Assembly (NCBI RefSeq): GCF_040459645.1
Contig: NZ_JARVHQ010000001.1
Location: 3,968,001-4,032,000, forward strand
Reading direction: 5' to 3'
DNA: 64,000 bases
DNA from: Bacillus cereus group sp. RP43
GTDB taxonomy: Bacteria; Bacillota; Bacilli; Bacillales; Bacillaceae_G
Shown here: one piece after another, positions 16,701 to 27,283 of the stretch
Position numbering within the stretch: the first letter of the stretch is position 1
How the letters are laid out: each line of letters begins with the position of its first letter
Notes under the pieces: generated by a model
What the model was told of the DNA's origin: nothing
The model's input: only the letters and a program-made list of their open reading frames with translations
Database searches by the model: none
Made by a program: the position numbers and the translations under genes

Positions 16701-16854
16701 TTCACACACTCCTTATGTAAATTGAATTTGAAATATATATATCATATGAACAAAATACATTTTACAAACAATATCCTCTCTGCCGATACTCTAATATATA
16801 GCCAATCTATCATCATTAGAATAATAACAAGTTATTTCCTAAAAACAGGATACA

Positions 16855-17952
16855 TTACGCCTTATATTGTTTATCAAAAACACCCCGAAAATATTTACGG
16901 TTATATTCGATTGCAGCATTATTCGGAACATAAGAAGCTGCTAATTCATTGTAATAATAAGCTTTGTCTTGATCTCCTAACTTGCTATAGCAAATACACA
17001 TTTGTAAATAGGGAATCCATGTGTAGCTAGCTGGACTGTGAAACGGACTATCCGTTGCCAGAGGTACTTCCGTTGCCAATTTAAACCAAAATATCGCTTC
17101 ATTATATTTTTGTTGATCCATATATATATATCCTATTCTTGTACAATTCTCTCCTCTAGGAACATCGTATCGAAACGATTTTGCACAAGCCTCAACGGCC
17201 TTCTCCCACATTCCGATCTTCGCATAGCAATCCCCTAACTTACCGCATGCATAAATTTTCTCTTCATACCATCCTTCATCTTGTTTCAGAAATGTTTCAT
17301 ATAAAAGAACTGCATCATTGTATTTTTGATTATCCATAGATTCATTCGCATAATAAAATAAATCTCTCGGACTCAATTCTTCTCCAGCTGTTACAGCATT
17401 TTGAAAAATTTTCAAATTACGATCCGTTACTTCTTTTTCCTTTTTATGTGTAACTGCAATATTACTATTAAAAATCTCACCTGAAACCGCTAAATACTCA
17501 TGCACCTTACCAAACCATTGAAACTGTTTCTCGCGCTTTACAAGTCGATATCTTCTTGTGCAATAAAGAGGTTTCCCGTTAGAATCCATTACAAGATGAT
17601 ACGGCATCGAAACAGCATCTACATTAGAATCTAATTCTCCTTTTAATTGTTTCAACGCTTCTTGAGCATCTTCTAATAATACGTCATCTGCATCTAGCCA
17701 CAATATATACTCTTGCGTCGCTTTTGAAAAAGCAAAATTTCTAGCCGCAGCAAAATCATCAATCCACTGGAAATCATATATATTAGGAGTGTATTTCTCT
17801 ACAATTTCTTTCGTTCGATCAACAGAACCTGTATCAACTACTACAATTTCTTCAACAATTTCTTCAATCGCATCCAAACATCGAGCTATTGTATTTTCCT
17901 CATCGCGAACAATCATACATAGACTAATTGTAATTCCTTGCTTGTTCAACAT
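16855..17952 (-). CDS. Family 2 glycosyltransferase with TPR-like C-terminus
   Basis: The product has 365 residues and is the first gene of the rhamnose/exosporium operon. The N-terminal GT2 domain (ITISLCMIVRDEENTIARCL at 6-25, VVDTGSVDRT, and the metal motif LWLDADDVL at about 86) is followed by helical repeats resembling TPRs from about residue 205 (FYYANESMDNQKYNDAVLLY, CYSKLGDQDKAYYYNELA). This architecture is common in GTs that work on proteins. It may start the glycan on BclA, which is inference. It is transcribed divergently from bclA with 165 bases between. Confidence 0.85.
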   Translation of the reverse strand: MLNKQGITISLCMIVRDEENTIARCLDAIEEIVEEIVVVDTGSVDRTKEIVEKYTPNIYDFQWIDDFAAARNFAFSKATQEYILWLDADDVLLEDAQEALKQLKGELDSNVDAVSMPYHLVMDSNGKPLYCTRRYRLVKREKQFQWFGKVHEYLAVSGEIFNSNIAVTHKKEKEVTDRNLKIFQNAVTAGEELSPRDLFYYANESMDNQKYNDAVLLYETFLKQDEGWYEEKIYACGKLGDCYAKIGMWEKAVEACAKSFRYDVPRGENCTRIGYIYMDQQKYNEAIFWFKLATEVPLATDSPFHSPASYTWIPYLQMCICYSKLGDQDKAYYYNELAASYVPNNAAIEYNRKYFRGVFDKQYKA

Positions 17953-18079
17953 AATCACCCTCTTCCAACTCAATCATATGTTATACATACAATAAACTTT
18001 CCATTTTTTTAACTTGTTCAAGCTATTTAAGATTTCTTTTTAATAATTCAAATGTCCGTGTCATTTTCTTGCGATTTTG

Positions 18080-18088
18080 CATCTACTA
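18080..18088 (+). promoter_or_regulatory. Candidate sigma-K -10 element of bclA
   Basis: CATCTACTA differs from CATANNNTA at one position. It lies 29 bases before the ATG of bclA, at a suitable distance for the TGGAGG leader. No convincing -35 AC is seen at the right spacing, so this is tentative. Confidence 0.4.
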
Positions 18089-18096
18089 TATAATGA

Positions 18097-18996
<900 letters not shown>

Positions 18997-19006
18997 TTTT
19001 TTACTT

Positions 19007-19040
19007 AGCAGTAAAACTGATATTAGTTTTACTGCTTTTT
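19007..19040 (+). terminator. Terminator of bclA
   Basis: Stem AGCAGTAAAACT / AGTTTTACTGCT with a GATATT loop and a T5 tail ten bases after the bclA stop. Confidence 0.9.
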
Positions 19041-19118
19041 CAATTGTAAATTCAATCATGAAACTTTCACTACTTACATAATCATATTGTTGTATGACAC
19101 TTTGCAGGAGGCAAAAAT

Positions 19119-19964
19119 ATGGAAAATAAATCTGCTGTTCAGCTTTATCTGGAATTGTTAAAGAAAACAATTTTATTTGAAATATGGATAGAATATGAAC
19201 CATATTTACCAGCTTCGTTACATATTTCTAAGGAACTTCCATATGAACCAGTTACAGTACCGCTCCCTCTATTCATTAAGCAATATGCTGAAAACCATAA
19301 CTTAAAAATTGTGAAACCAGATGTTTTAAAAAGTGAACGTCAAGATGGGATGGATTGGCCAAGAGCAGCACACAGTATGATTGGTCGAGAGCGAATGAAT
19401 CAGTTACATGAAGCACTAGAAACAGTTGTCCACGAAAATATAGAGGGCGATTTTATTGAAACTGGTGTATGGCGCGGAGGATCTTGCATTTTTATGAATG
19501 GTTTTTTACAGGCAAATAACATTACTGATCGTAATGTGTGGGTTGTGGATTCATTTGAAGGTTTGCCAGCACCAAATATAGAACAATATCCGAAAGATTA
19601 CGGAGATTATTTACACTCTTTCGATTACTTACGTGTTTCTTTAGAACAAGTACAAGAGAATTTTAGAAAATATGATTTATTAAATGATCAAGTGAAATTT
19701 TTAAAAGGCTGGTTTAAAGATACGTTACCAACAGCACCAATAGAAAAAATTGCGATTGCTCGCCTTGACGGTGATATGTACGAATCCACCATGGATAGTC
19801 TCGTAAACTTATACGATAAAGTTTCTAAGGGCGGCTATATAATTATTGATGACTATGGGCTACCACCATGCGCTCAGGCTGTGACAGACTTTAGAAATCA
19901 TAGAAATTTAAAAGCCCCTATTACTCAAGTCGACGTATTTGGTGCTTATTGGAGAAAAGAATAA
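19119..19964 (+). CDS. TylF/MycF-family O-methyltransferase
   Basis: The product has 281 residues. The SAM-binding motif GDFIETGVWRGGSCIFM is at about 111-127, and the metal-binding block DGDMYESTMDSLVNLYDKV is at about 225-243, with the IIIDDYG strand of the TylF/macrocin-O-methyltransferase family. These enzymes need Mg2+ and methylate sugar hydroxyls. It lies directly downstream of bclA, and BclA glycans contain O-methyl-rhamnose, so it is a good candidate for that methylation. The ATG at 19119 follows CAGGAGG. Confidence 0.87.
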   Translation: MENKSAVQLYLELLKKTILFEIWIEYEPYLPASLHISKELPYEPVTVPLPLFIKQYAENHNLKIVKPDVLKSERQDGMDWPRAAHSMIGRERMNQLHEALETVVHENIEGDFIETGVWRGGSCIFMNGFLQANNITDRNVWVVDSFEGLPAPNIEQYPKDYGDYLHSFDYLRVSLEQVQENFRKYDLLNDQVKFLKGWFKDTLPTAPIEKIAIARLDGDMYESTMDSLVNLYDKVSKGGYIIIDDYGLPPCAQAVTDFRNHRNLKAPITQVDVFGAYWRKE

Positions 19965-20184
19965 AAGAAATTTCAATTAGCAGGAGGTTCCATTTTCACT
20001 CATTATTTACTCTCACTTCTAACACAATAAATTAGTCGTTTTAGGAATCTCCTTACATATAACAATCATTCGCTTATTATTCTCTCACTACAAAGTGAAA
20101 CTTTAATTAATAAAAAGACTACAAATAGCTAGATAAAACAAATACTGTTCACTTAATTTTCCATCACAAGAAAGGAGTATACTT

Positions 20185-20937
20185 ATGAGCGAACTTGAAA
20201 AAGAAATGACGTTACTTCCCCCTCCCGAACTCGTCCAATATGTAGGTGGCGACTTCAAAAAGGTTGGAAAAGAGTTCCTAAAGCATTTTATTCAAATTGG
20301 CGCTTTAAAATCAAATGAAAAAGTATTAGATGTAGGCTGTGGTGTCGGCCGAATGGCTGTACCATTAATAAATTACTTAACTGATGATGGAGCGTATTAT
20401 GGATTTGATCTATTTAAAGATGGAATTACTTGGTGCCAAAATAATATTGCAACTATACGTAATAATTTTCATTTTGAACACGTTGACATATACAATCAAT
20501 TTTACAATCCAAAAGGAAAAGAAGATGCCTCTCAATATCGTTTTCCGTATGAAGATGAGACATTCGATTTTATCTTTTTGACTTCTGTATTTACGCACCT
20601 TCTCCCGGAAGAATTAGAACATTACTTATCTGAGATTGTACGTGTGTTAAAGAAAGACGGGAGATGTTTTATTACGTTCTTTTTAATAAATCCTGAGTCA
20701 TCCTATTACTTAAATGCCGGACTAAGTACATTAGGATTTTATCATCAAATTGAAAATTGTTACGTTGTAAATAAAGATATTCCGAATTTCGCAGTTGCTT
20801 ATCCTGAAACAGATATTTGCGCTTTATTGAATAAATATGGCTTAGAAATAATGAATAAACCGCATTATGGTTTATGGTGCGGCAGACATGAATATACAAG
20901 TTATCAAGATATTGTTCTTACAAAAAAAAGCTTCTGA
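20185..20937 (+). CDS. Class I SAM-dependent methyltransferase
   Basis: The product has 250 residues. Motif I VLDVGCGVGRMAVPL is at about 47-61, motif II FIFLTSVFTHLLPEEL is at about 134, and a CFITFFLINPESS post-motif follows. It is of the small-molecule type (Methyltransf_11/25). Its stop overlaps the ribosome site of the next glycosyltransferase, so the two are one operon. A role in tailoring the exosporium glycan is suggested only by neighbourhood. The ATG follows AAAGGAG at seven to eight bases. Confidence 0.83.
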   Translation: MSELEKEMTLLPPPELVQYVGGDFKKVGKEFLKHFIQIGALKSNEKVLDVGCGVGRMAVPLINYLTDDGAYYGFDLFKDGITWCQNNIATIRNNFHFEHVDIYNQFYNPKGKEDASQYRFPYEDETFDFIFLTSVFTHLLPEELEHYLSEIVRVLKKDGRCFITFFLINPESSYYLNAGLSTLGFYHQIENCYVVNKDIPNFAVAYPETDICALLNKYGLEIMNKPHYGLWCGRHEYTSYQDIVLTKKSF

Positions 20938-20950
20938 AAGGAAGTTACGT

Positions 20951-21877
20951 ATGATGAGTGAAAAGAATATACCTCTCGTTTCCATACTTATTCCCACTTA
21001 TAATCGACCTCATTATTTCAAAATCGCTCTAGAAAGTGCTTTAGCACAAACTTATCCAAACATTGAAATCATCATCGGTGATGATAGTACAAATGATGAA
21101 ACAGAGACTTTAATACGTGAACAGTATTTACCGTATTATAAAAACATAACATACATTCGAAACACCTCTACTCTAGGGCAATTCCACAATGACCTTATGC
21201 TCATGGAAAAATCGAATGGTGAGTATATAAATTTTTTAATGGACGATGATGTGTTTTATGAACATAAAATACAAAAAATGATGGACTATTTCGAGAAAGG
21301 TTCCAATAACAATCTTGCTCTTGTCACTTCTTATCGCGTACTTATTGATGAGCATGGAAATAAAATAGGTGATGCTCACCCAACACAAAGATTATATAGT
21401 GAAGACACTCCATTAAACGGAATATTTTTAGGCGAATGGATGTTAAAGGATGGCCACAATATTATCGGTGAACCTACCACCGCTTTGTTTCGAAAAAAGT
21501 TTCTCACGGAACCCTTTGGCACACTTAAAGGGCGACAATACGCTTGCAGTGTTGATATGGCATCATGGATTTCTTTACTTTCTAAAGGAGATGCAGTATA
21601 CATTTCTGATCCTTTAAGTCAATTTCGCTACCATGCTGGACAACAACTACACAGTAAGCTACTTGAAGGCTCTGAAGATTTCATGCATCTCGTTATAACT
21701 TCAAAAAAATATGGCTTTTTACTTAATGAAACAGACTATAGAACAGCTCTACTTAGTGCTTACCAATGGTGTAAAAATTCCTTAAAATACTATCTTCATC
21801 AACCAGACATTTTTCCTGACGCACATGTACGTCTTTCCCATTGTTTGGATATAATTATTAAAGAGTTAAAGAGTTAA
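20951..21877 (+). CDS. Family 2 glycosyltransferase
   Basis: The product has 308 residues. The GT-A fold is shown by VSILIPTYNRPHYFKIALES (about 11-30), IIIGDDSTNDETE, and the metal-binding MDDDVFYEHKI (about 97). A GEPTTALFRKKFL acceptor-side motif follows at about 172. The start at 20951 is preferred: GAAAGGAAG lies six bases upstream, overlapping the previous gene's stop. With the preceding methyltransferase it forms a two-gene unit downstream of bclA. Donor and acceptor are unknown. Confidence 0.85.
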   Translation: MMSEKNIPLVSILIPTYNRPHYFKIALESALAQTYPNIEIIIGDDSTNDETETLIREQYLPYYKNITYIRNTSTLGQFHNDLMLMEKSNGEYINFLMDDDVFYEHKIQKMMDYFEKGSNNNLALVTSYRVLIDEHGNKIGDAHPTQRLYSEDTPLNGIFLGEWMLKDGHNIIGEPTTALFRKKFLTEPFGTLKGRQYACSVDMASWISLLSKGDAVYISDPLSQFRYHAGQQLHSKLLEGSEDFMHLVITSKKYGFLLNETDYRTALLSAYQWCKNSLKYYLHQPDIFPDAHVRLSHCLDIIIKELKS

Positions 21878-21897
21878 ACTACTCTGCAAAATCAAAA

Positions 21898-21937
21898 GTG
21901 TATGGACTATATGTGAATCACTCGTATAGTTCATACA
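21898..21937 (+). terminator. Possible terminator of the methyltransferase-GT2 unit
   Basis: An imperfect inverted repeat, GTATGGACTATA / TATAGTTCATAC, with a loop of about 16 bases. The T-run after it is weak, so the role is uncertain. Confidence 0.45.
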
Positions 21938-21995
21938 TTCTTTCTCATATTATAAAATCCATTACTATAAAGAGCAGCAGAAAGGATTACATACA

Positions 21996-23156
21996 TTGAA
22001 AGATACAAATTCTCAATATCAAATAGACTACGTTTTACTATTCATTTTATTTGCCATTGGGACTGTTAGTTGCTTTGCTATTGCAAGTGCGCAAACCTCT
22101 TTACCACCATTTTTACAAAATGTAAATTTTGCACTCAAGCAAATACAATGGTACTTCATTGGATTTTTCGCTATTGGTGTTATTATGATTATCGATTTCG
22201 ATCGGTATCAAAAAATTGCTTGGTATTTATATGGCTTTGCAATGATACTACTTATCGGGCTAGAACTTCAGGTTCCAGGTGCCGTTACAATTAAAGGGGC
22301 TACCGCTTGGTACAGGCTTCCAGGTATCGGAAATTTTCAGCCTTCAGAAATTATGAAATTATTTTTAATTATCGTCATTGGACGAATTATAGCTAATCAT
22401 AACGAAAAATATTTTTTTCAAACACCTCGTGAAGATTTTATCTTACTCGGAAAAATATTCGCAACGAGTTTGCCACCACTACTACTTATTGCAAAGGAAC
22501 CTGATTTAGGAAACACAATGGTAATTTCAGCGATGCTTGCAACAATGATACTAGTTTCCGGTATACGTTGGCGCTTTATTTTCGGATTAGTCTCCATTAT
22601 TTTCACAGCAGGTTCTACCTTAACGTATATTTATATTGCTCATACAGAATTCTTTAAGGAGCATATCTTAAAAGAATATCAATTAAACCGCTTCTATGGT
22701 TGGCTGGCCCCTTACGAATATGACGCGCAAGGCTATCAATTAAGACAAGCCTTCTTAGCTACTGGGTCAGGAGAAATGCAAGGAAATGGATGGGAAAATG
22801 GGCAAGTATATTTTCCAGAACCACATACAGACTTTATTTTCACGAATGTAGCTGAACAATTTGGTTTTTTAGGTGCAAATATCATTATTTCACTTTTTTT
22901 CTTACTCATTTTTCGCATGATTCATATCGCTTTAGAAAGTAATGATCCTTTCGGGAGTTACATTTGCGCTGGTACGATCGGTATGTTCACTTTTCAAGTA
23001 TTCCAAAATATCGGGATGACAATCGGATTGCTCCCTATTACAGGGATCACATTACCCCTTATGAGCTACGGAGGAAGTTCGTTGCTTACATACATGATTG
23101 CGATTGGATTTATTTTAAACGTTCGCTCACGGACGAAAATTTTTATGTTTAAATAA
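21996..23156 (+). CDS. FtsW/RodA/SpoVE-family protein (SEDS)
   Basis: The product has 386 residues with about ten membrane helices. SEDS motifs are visible: FQPSEIMKLFLIIVIG (about 112-127), KEPDLGNTMV, the extracellular segment ATGSGEMQGNGW (about 252), PEPHTDFIFTNVAEQFGFLG and the last-helix LPLMSYGGSSL. SEDS proteins polymerise peptidoglycan glycan strands together with a class B PBP. This is an additional, non-ftsW-locus copy. The TTG at 21996 is used with AAAGG five to ten bases upstream. Its place next to the exosporium genes might mean a sporulation role, but there is no direct evidence. Confidence 0.85.
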   Translation: MKDTNSQYQIDYVLLFILFAIGTVSCFAIASAQTSLPPFLQNVNFALKQIQWYFIGFFAIGVIMIIDFDRYQKIAWYLYGFAMILLIGLELQVPGAVTIKGATAWYRLPGIGNFQPSEIMKLFLIIVIGRIIANHNEKYFFQTPREDFILLGKIFATSLPPLLLIAKEPDLGNTMVISAMLATMILVSGIRWRFIFGLVSIIFTAGSTLTYIYIAHTEFFKEHILKEYQLNRFYGWLAPYEYDAQGYQLRQAFLATGSGEMQGNGWENGQVYFPEPHTDFIFTNVAEQFGFLGANIIISLFFLLIFRMIHIALESNDPFGSYICAGTIGMFTFQVFQNIGMTIGLLPITGITLPLMSYGGSSLLTYMIAIGFILNVRSRTKIFMFK

Positions 23157-23231
23157 ACCGTGCAAAAAACGATATTTTTATCTCTATCCTTTTTTAGTTA
23201 TACTAATGAAAAATAGGCTGGAGGTTTAAAT

Positions 23232-23972
23232 ATGAAATATGACATTATAGGTGACATTCATGGCTGCTTCCAAGAGTTTCAAAACTTAACGACGAAACTA
23301 GGATATAAATGGAATAGTGGCTTGCCAGTTCATCCCGACCAGCGAAAGCTTGCATTCGTTGGTGACATTACAGACCGCGGTCCTCATTCATTACATATGA
23401 TTGAAATTGTATGGGAACTTGTCATCAATAAAAAAGAGGCTTATTATGCTCCAGGAAATCACTGTAATAAACTGTATCGTTTCTTCCTTGGACGTAATGT
23501 TACAATCGCTCATGGGCTCGAAACAACTGTTGCAGAATATGAAGCATTGCCTTCTAATAAGCAACAAATAATAAAAGAAAAATTCATTACTCTTTACGAA
23601 CAATCACCGCTATATCACATACTGGATGAAAAAAAATTAATCGTCTGTCACGCTGGTATTCGGCAAGATTACATAGGAAGACAAGATAAAAAAGTACAAA
23701 CCTTTGTATTATATGGTGATATTACAGGTGAAAAACATGATGATGGCTCTCCTGTCCGTCGCGACTGGGCGAAAGAATATAAGGGGGACGCTTGGATTAT
23801 ATATGGACATACACCAGTAAAAGAACCTCGTTTTGTAAATCATACAGTCAATATCGATACTGGCGCTGTATTTGGAGGTAAGCTAACTGGATTACGTTAT
23901 CCTGAAATGGAGACCGTTTCTGTCCCTTCTTCCCTTCCTTTTGTCCCTGAGAAATTCCGCCCAATTTCATAA
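23232..23972 (+). CDS. prpE: Bis(5'-nucleosyl)-tetraphosphatase PrpE
   Basis: The product has 246 residues. It is a calcineurin-like metallophosphoesterase: GDIHGCF (7-13), [10 protein letters not shown] (about 41-50), the GNHCNKLYR block (about 75) in place of the usual GNHD, and late HAGI and GHTPV histidines. PrpE hydrolyses diadenosine tetraphosphate asymmetrically in B. subtilis, where it also affects spore germination response. The gene is upstream of the sasB-nadK cluster in the yjb order. The ATG follows CTGGAGG. Confidence 0.92.
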   Translation: MKYDIIGDIHGCFQEFQNLTTKLGYKWNSGLPVHPDQRKLAFVGDITDRGPHSLHMIEIVWELVINKKEAYYAPGNHCNKLYRFFLGRNVTIAHGLETTVAEYEALPSNKQQIIKEKFITLYEQSPLYHILDEKKLIVCHAGIRQDYIGRQDKKVQTFVLYGDITGEKHDDGSPVRRDWAKEYKGDAWIIYGHTPVKEPRFVNHTVNIDTGAVFGGKLTGLRYPEMETVSVPSSLPFVPEKFRPIS

Positions 23973-24056
23973 TCCTCTCTACTTCGTACAATTCACGATT
24001 AACGAGAGATTATCATATTTTCTAGACGTACCCTATATAAATCTAGGTAAAGCAAT

Positions 24057-24088
24057 TAAAAAAGATGCAATAAAGTGCATCTTTTTTT
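24057..24088 (+). terminator. Terminator of prpE
   Basis: Stem AAAAAAGATGCA / TGCATCTTTTTT with a short ATAAAG loop. The flanking GCAATTAA..TTAATTGC extends the stem on both sides. Confidence 0.9.
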
Positions 24089-24124
24089 AATTGCACGACA
24101 TATAATGTCGCAGGAGGTGACAGA

Positions 24125-25513
24125 ATGAAAAAAAAATCTTCTAAACAAAAAAGAAAATTCTACCCTTTATATCAGCCCATGTGTGGAATTAACAACTGGT
24201 GCGGTATTCGAGCTGCAGCTATAGAAGAACTGGAAGAACAAGAGTCATCAAAAAAGAGCAAAGCTAAAACAAAATATGTCTCTTTAGAAAATGCTGTAAT
24301 GAGTCGCATAATCAATCGTAGAAAAGTAAAGATGCAGCAAAAAAATAAACATCTCTCTCATCACGATGAACAAGTACTGCATTCTGAGAAAAAACAGGAA
24401 AATACGGAAGAGAACATTCCTGTAGCAATAAATAAAAAAATACAACCAGAAATTCCAACCGCTATTATAAACCAAGTAAAAAAAATAAAAGAAGCATTAA
24501 CTCCATCAAATGATATACAAACAGAAAAAACGATCATAATTCAGACTCCTGCACCTGAAAATACGAAAGTAAAAAAAGAAGGCCGATATTCACATGCAGA
24601 AGGGCTTCACTCGCATGCAGAGGGTACAGTTTCACATGCAGAAGGACTACTTACACACGCAAAAGCAACTTGCTCTCATGCAGAAGGATCGAAAACAAAA
24701 GCAACTGGACATAGTTCGCATAGTGAAGGAAGTGAAACGACAGCAGGCGGCTCTTATTCTCACGCGGAAGGTAAACATACGATTGCTTTAGGCGAAGCAG
24801 CACACGCAGAAGGAACCGCAACTATCGCTAATGGATTCTCTTCTCATGCGGAAGGTAATCATACATCAACAGCTCATTTTGCAGGAAGCCATATTATGGG
24901 GCGATTCGGCACGGCCGAAGAAGCCTATTCTTGGTTTATTGCAAACGGAACAAACGATACCGATCATAATATCGGCGCTAAATGGCTTGCTCATAATGGA
25001 GAAATGTACATTGAGGGTGCTTCTTACAATGCAAGCGGAACGGATTTTGCACAAATGTTTGAAACAGCGGACCATAAAGCTATTGATGTCGGTTATTTCG
25101 TTACATTTAGTAACGAAGAAAAAATTCGGATAGCTACTTCAAGCGATTCTTTCATTTTAGGAATATCTAGTGCAACCCCCGCTCTTATAGGAAATAGTGG
25201 TGCTTTAAGTTGGCAAAAGCGCTATAAAACAGATAACTTCGGAAAGCGTCAATATGTACGTACAGAAACACAAGAAATACAACCACTTTTAAATACAGAA
25301 TGGGATCCAGCTTGCAAATATATAGCAAGAAAAGACCGTTCCGATTGGCTTCCTGTCGGATTAATTGGACAAATGTTAGTACGTGATGATGGCACTTGCG
25401 AACCGCATGGATATTGTCGTCCAAATGATGACGGTATTGCTACAAAAGCTGAAAGTGGCTTTTTCGTTATAAAACGTACTGGTGAAAATCAAATTTTAAT
25501 ATTATTTCGCTAA
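24125..25513 (+). CDS. YadA-head-like SHAEG-repeat protein with peptidase G2 (autoproteolytic chaperone) domain
   Basis: The product has 462 residues. Residues 1-150 are lysine-rich and unordered (KKKSSKQKRKFYPLYQPMCG start, no signal peptide). Residues about 153-260 contain repeats with the core SHAEG, at a spacing of about 7 to 14 residues; that is the fold signature of left-handed YadA-type head helices. The C-terminal ~200 residues (GRFGTAEEAYSWFIANGTND, then DYAQMFE-type, GYFVTF, WLPVGLIGQMLVRDDG) match the peptidase G2 intramolecular chaperone domain known from phage phi29 gp12. This domain trimerises and self-cleaves. The function in the cell is unknown. It ends in a terminator shared with the rluA-type gene. 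Confidence 0.8.
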   Translation: MKKKSSKQKRKFYPLYQPMCGINNWCGIRAAAIEELEEQESSKKSKAKTKYVSLENAVMSRIINRRKVKMQQKNKHLSHHDEQVLHSEKKQENTEENIPVAINKKIQPEIPTAIINQVKKIKEALTPSNDIQTEKTIIIQTPAPENTKVKKEGRYSHAEGLHSHAEGTVSHAEGLLTHAKATCSHAEGSKTKATGHSSHSEGSETTAGGSYSHAEGKHTIALGEAAHAEGTATIANGFSSHAEGNHTSTAHFAGSHIMGRFGTAEEAYSWFIANGTNDTDHNIGAKWLAHNGEMYIEGASYNASGTDFAQMFETADHKAIDVGYFVTFSNEEKIRIATSSDSFILGISSATPALIGNSGALSWQKRYKTDNFGKRQYVRTETQEIQPLLNTEWDPACKYIARKDRSDWLPVGLIGQMLVRDDGTCEPHGYCRPNDDGIATKAESGFFVIKRTGENQILILFR

Positions 25514-25560
25514 AAAAAGGGAACAAAATTCTTTTTATGATAAGAATTTTGTTCCCTTTT
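25512..25560. terminator. Bidirectional terminator between the G2 protein and the pseudouridine synthase
   Basis: AAAAGGGAACAAAATTCTT pairs with AAGAATTTTGTTCCCTTTT, with the loop TTTATGAT. It is very stable and suits both convergent genes. Confidence 0.93.
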
Positions 25561-26452
25561 ATTTGTTATGTAAAGCGTATTGCATATCATCTGGGATACT
25601 TACGGTAAAAGTCATTCCCTTTTCTAAAATAGGATGATAAAACGTCAACGATGTACTATGAAGCGCTTGACGTTTTATCACATCTCTTCGGCCGCCGTAT
25701 AGATCATCCCCAAGTAGCGGATGCCCTATATATGCCATATGTACACGAATTTGATGTGTTCTTCCCGTCTCGAGCTCAAGCGATACATGCGTCTTATCGG
25801 AAGAACTCTCCATCACTCTAAAATGAGTGACAGCTCTTTGACCATCTTCGCAGACCGTTCGCTCGATAATACTCTCCGCTTTTCGTCCAATTGGCGCATC
25901 AATCGTTCCTACTTCTTCTAAAATAGTCCCATGAACAATCGCCTCATACGTTCGTTTCACCCCTTTTTGTTGATGCTGCTTTGATAAAAGGTGGTGAACA
26001 AATCTATTTTTTGCAATTAACATAAGTCCTGAAGTATCACGATCGAGTCTCGTTACAATGTGCACTGTACTTGCAAGGTTCTGTTTATCATAATGATATA
26101 ACAGAGCATTTGCAACACTTCCTGATGGATGCTCCCTAGATGGAATTGTCGACATATATGCTTCTTTATTTACAACAAGCACTGCGTCATCTTCATATAC
26201 AATATTTAAAGGAATATCTTCTACTTCCATCCCTTCACTTCTTTCCTCGAATGGAAAGAAGACTTGTAACCCTTCACCGGCTTGTAACTTGTGGCGAACA
26301 CTCGCATGTTGACCGTTTACTTCAATAGCTCCGCCGTGAAACTTTATATCGGTTAAAGCAGCTTTCGAAATCCCTTTCGTTTTCAAAAACTCTCTAACTA
26401 AAGTCCCCTCATCTGCAAGCTGTATATCCCATTTCAATGTAAATCTGTTCAA
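25559..26452 (-). CDS. RluA-family pseudouridine synthase
   Basis: The product has 297 residues. The catalytic motif is RLDRDTSGLMLIAKN (about 136-150), in which the second Asp is the nucleophile. An S4-like N-terminus (VREFLKTKGISKAALTDIKF) is followed by the catalytic core with GRTHQIRVHMAYIGHPLLGD at about 230. It corresponds to B. subtilis YjbO. It isomerises uridines in rRNA; the exact position is not predictable from sequence. It follows nadK with 16 bases and is the last gene of the sasB-nadK unit. Confidence 0.92.
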   Translation of the reverse strand: MNRFTLKWDIQLADEGTLVREFLKTKGISKAALTDIKFHGGAIEVNGQHASVRHKLQAGEGLQVFFPFEERSEGMEVEDIPLNIVYEDDAVLVVNKEAYMSTIPSREHPSGSVANALLYHYDKQNLASTVHIVTRLDRDTSGLMLIAKNRFVHHLLSKQHQQKGVKRTYEAIVHGTILEEVGTIDAPIGRKAESIIERTVCEDGQRAVTHFRVMESSSDKTHVSLELETGRTHQIRVHMAYIGHPLLGDDLYGGRRDVIKRQALHSTSLTFYHPILEKGMTFTVSIPDDMQYALHNK

Positions 26453-26467
26453 ATATATAAACCCTCT

Positions 26468-27265
26468 CTATTTATCTGCAACAAACGAGTCACGGACACG
26501 TTTCCAGAACGGGAACGGACGGAAACGAACAAATCGTACTTTCTCGTTTGCAACGCGATACTGAATTGATTTCACATCTTGATGAACCATCGTCAAATGA
26601 TCCACCGTAATTTGCAAGTTCATTCCTGCAGCCGGCTTTAAAACGCATGTATGATGTTTCGGCAGTACGAGCGGTGAACCTACCGTACGAAATACACGAT
26701 TGTTAATTGATGCCATTTCTGCAATTTGAATCGCTTCAATAGAAGGGTGAATAATCGCTCCGCCAAGTGCCTTATTATACGCAGTACTTCCTGAAGGAGT
26801 AGAAATACAAAGACCATCTCCGCGGAACGTTTCAAAATACTCTCCGCGTATTTCCACTTCTGTTACTAATGTTCCTTCTGCACTTTTTACAGTCGCTTCA
26901 TTCATCGCCAAATACTGCGACTCTTTACTACCATTCACATAGCGAATAATCACCTCTAAAAGTGGGTATTCAACTACTTGGAACGGTGTTTTAGCAATCG
27001 CAATCACTAACTTCTCTACTTCCGTCGGTAACCAATCTGCATAGAAACCTAAATGCCCTGTATGTACACCAACAAATGCGGTTTCATCTAATCGATTATA
27101 GTAACGATGAAACGCATATAAAAGCGTTCCATCTCCCCCAACAGAAATTACAATATCAGGTTCCTTTTCATCCATCGTAAAACCAAAATCTAACAAGTAT
27201 TCTTTCATCGTACTTGCTAATGTATCTGATGATTGATCGCCCTTTGACATAATTGTAAATTTCAT
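26468..27265 (-). CDS. nadK: NAD kinase
   Basis: The product has 265 residues. The family motif [10 protein letters not shown] is at about 43-52. The [13 protein letters not shown] segment (about 122) and [12 protein letters not shown] (about 158) form the substrate pocket. NadK phosphorylates NAD to NADP, which is essential. The length matches PpnKA/NadF. It is tightly spaced between sasB and rluA-type genes, the same as in B. subtilis (yjbM-yjbN-yjbO). Confidence 0.95.
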   Translation of the reverse strand: MKFTIMSKGDQSSDTLASTMKEYLLDFGFTMDEKEPDIVISVGGDGTLLYAFHRYYNRLDETAFVGVHTGHLGFYADWLPTEVEKLVIAIAKTPFQVVEYPLLEVIIRYVNGSKESQYLAMNEATVKSAEGTLVTEVEIRGEYFETFRGDGLCISTPSGSTAYNKALGGAIIHPSIEAIQIAEMASINNRVFRTVGSPLVLPKHHTCVLKPAAGMNLQITVDHLTMVHQDVKSIQYRVANEKVRFVRFRPFPFWKRVRDSFVADK

Positions 27266-27283
27266 CGCCCAACACCCTTTAGT

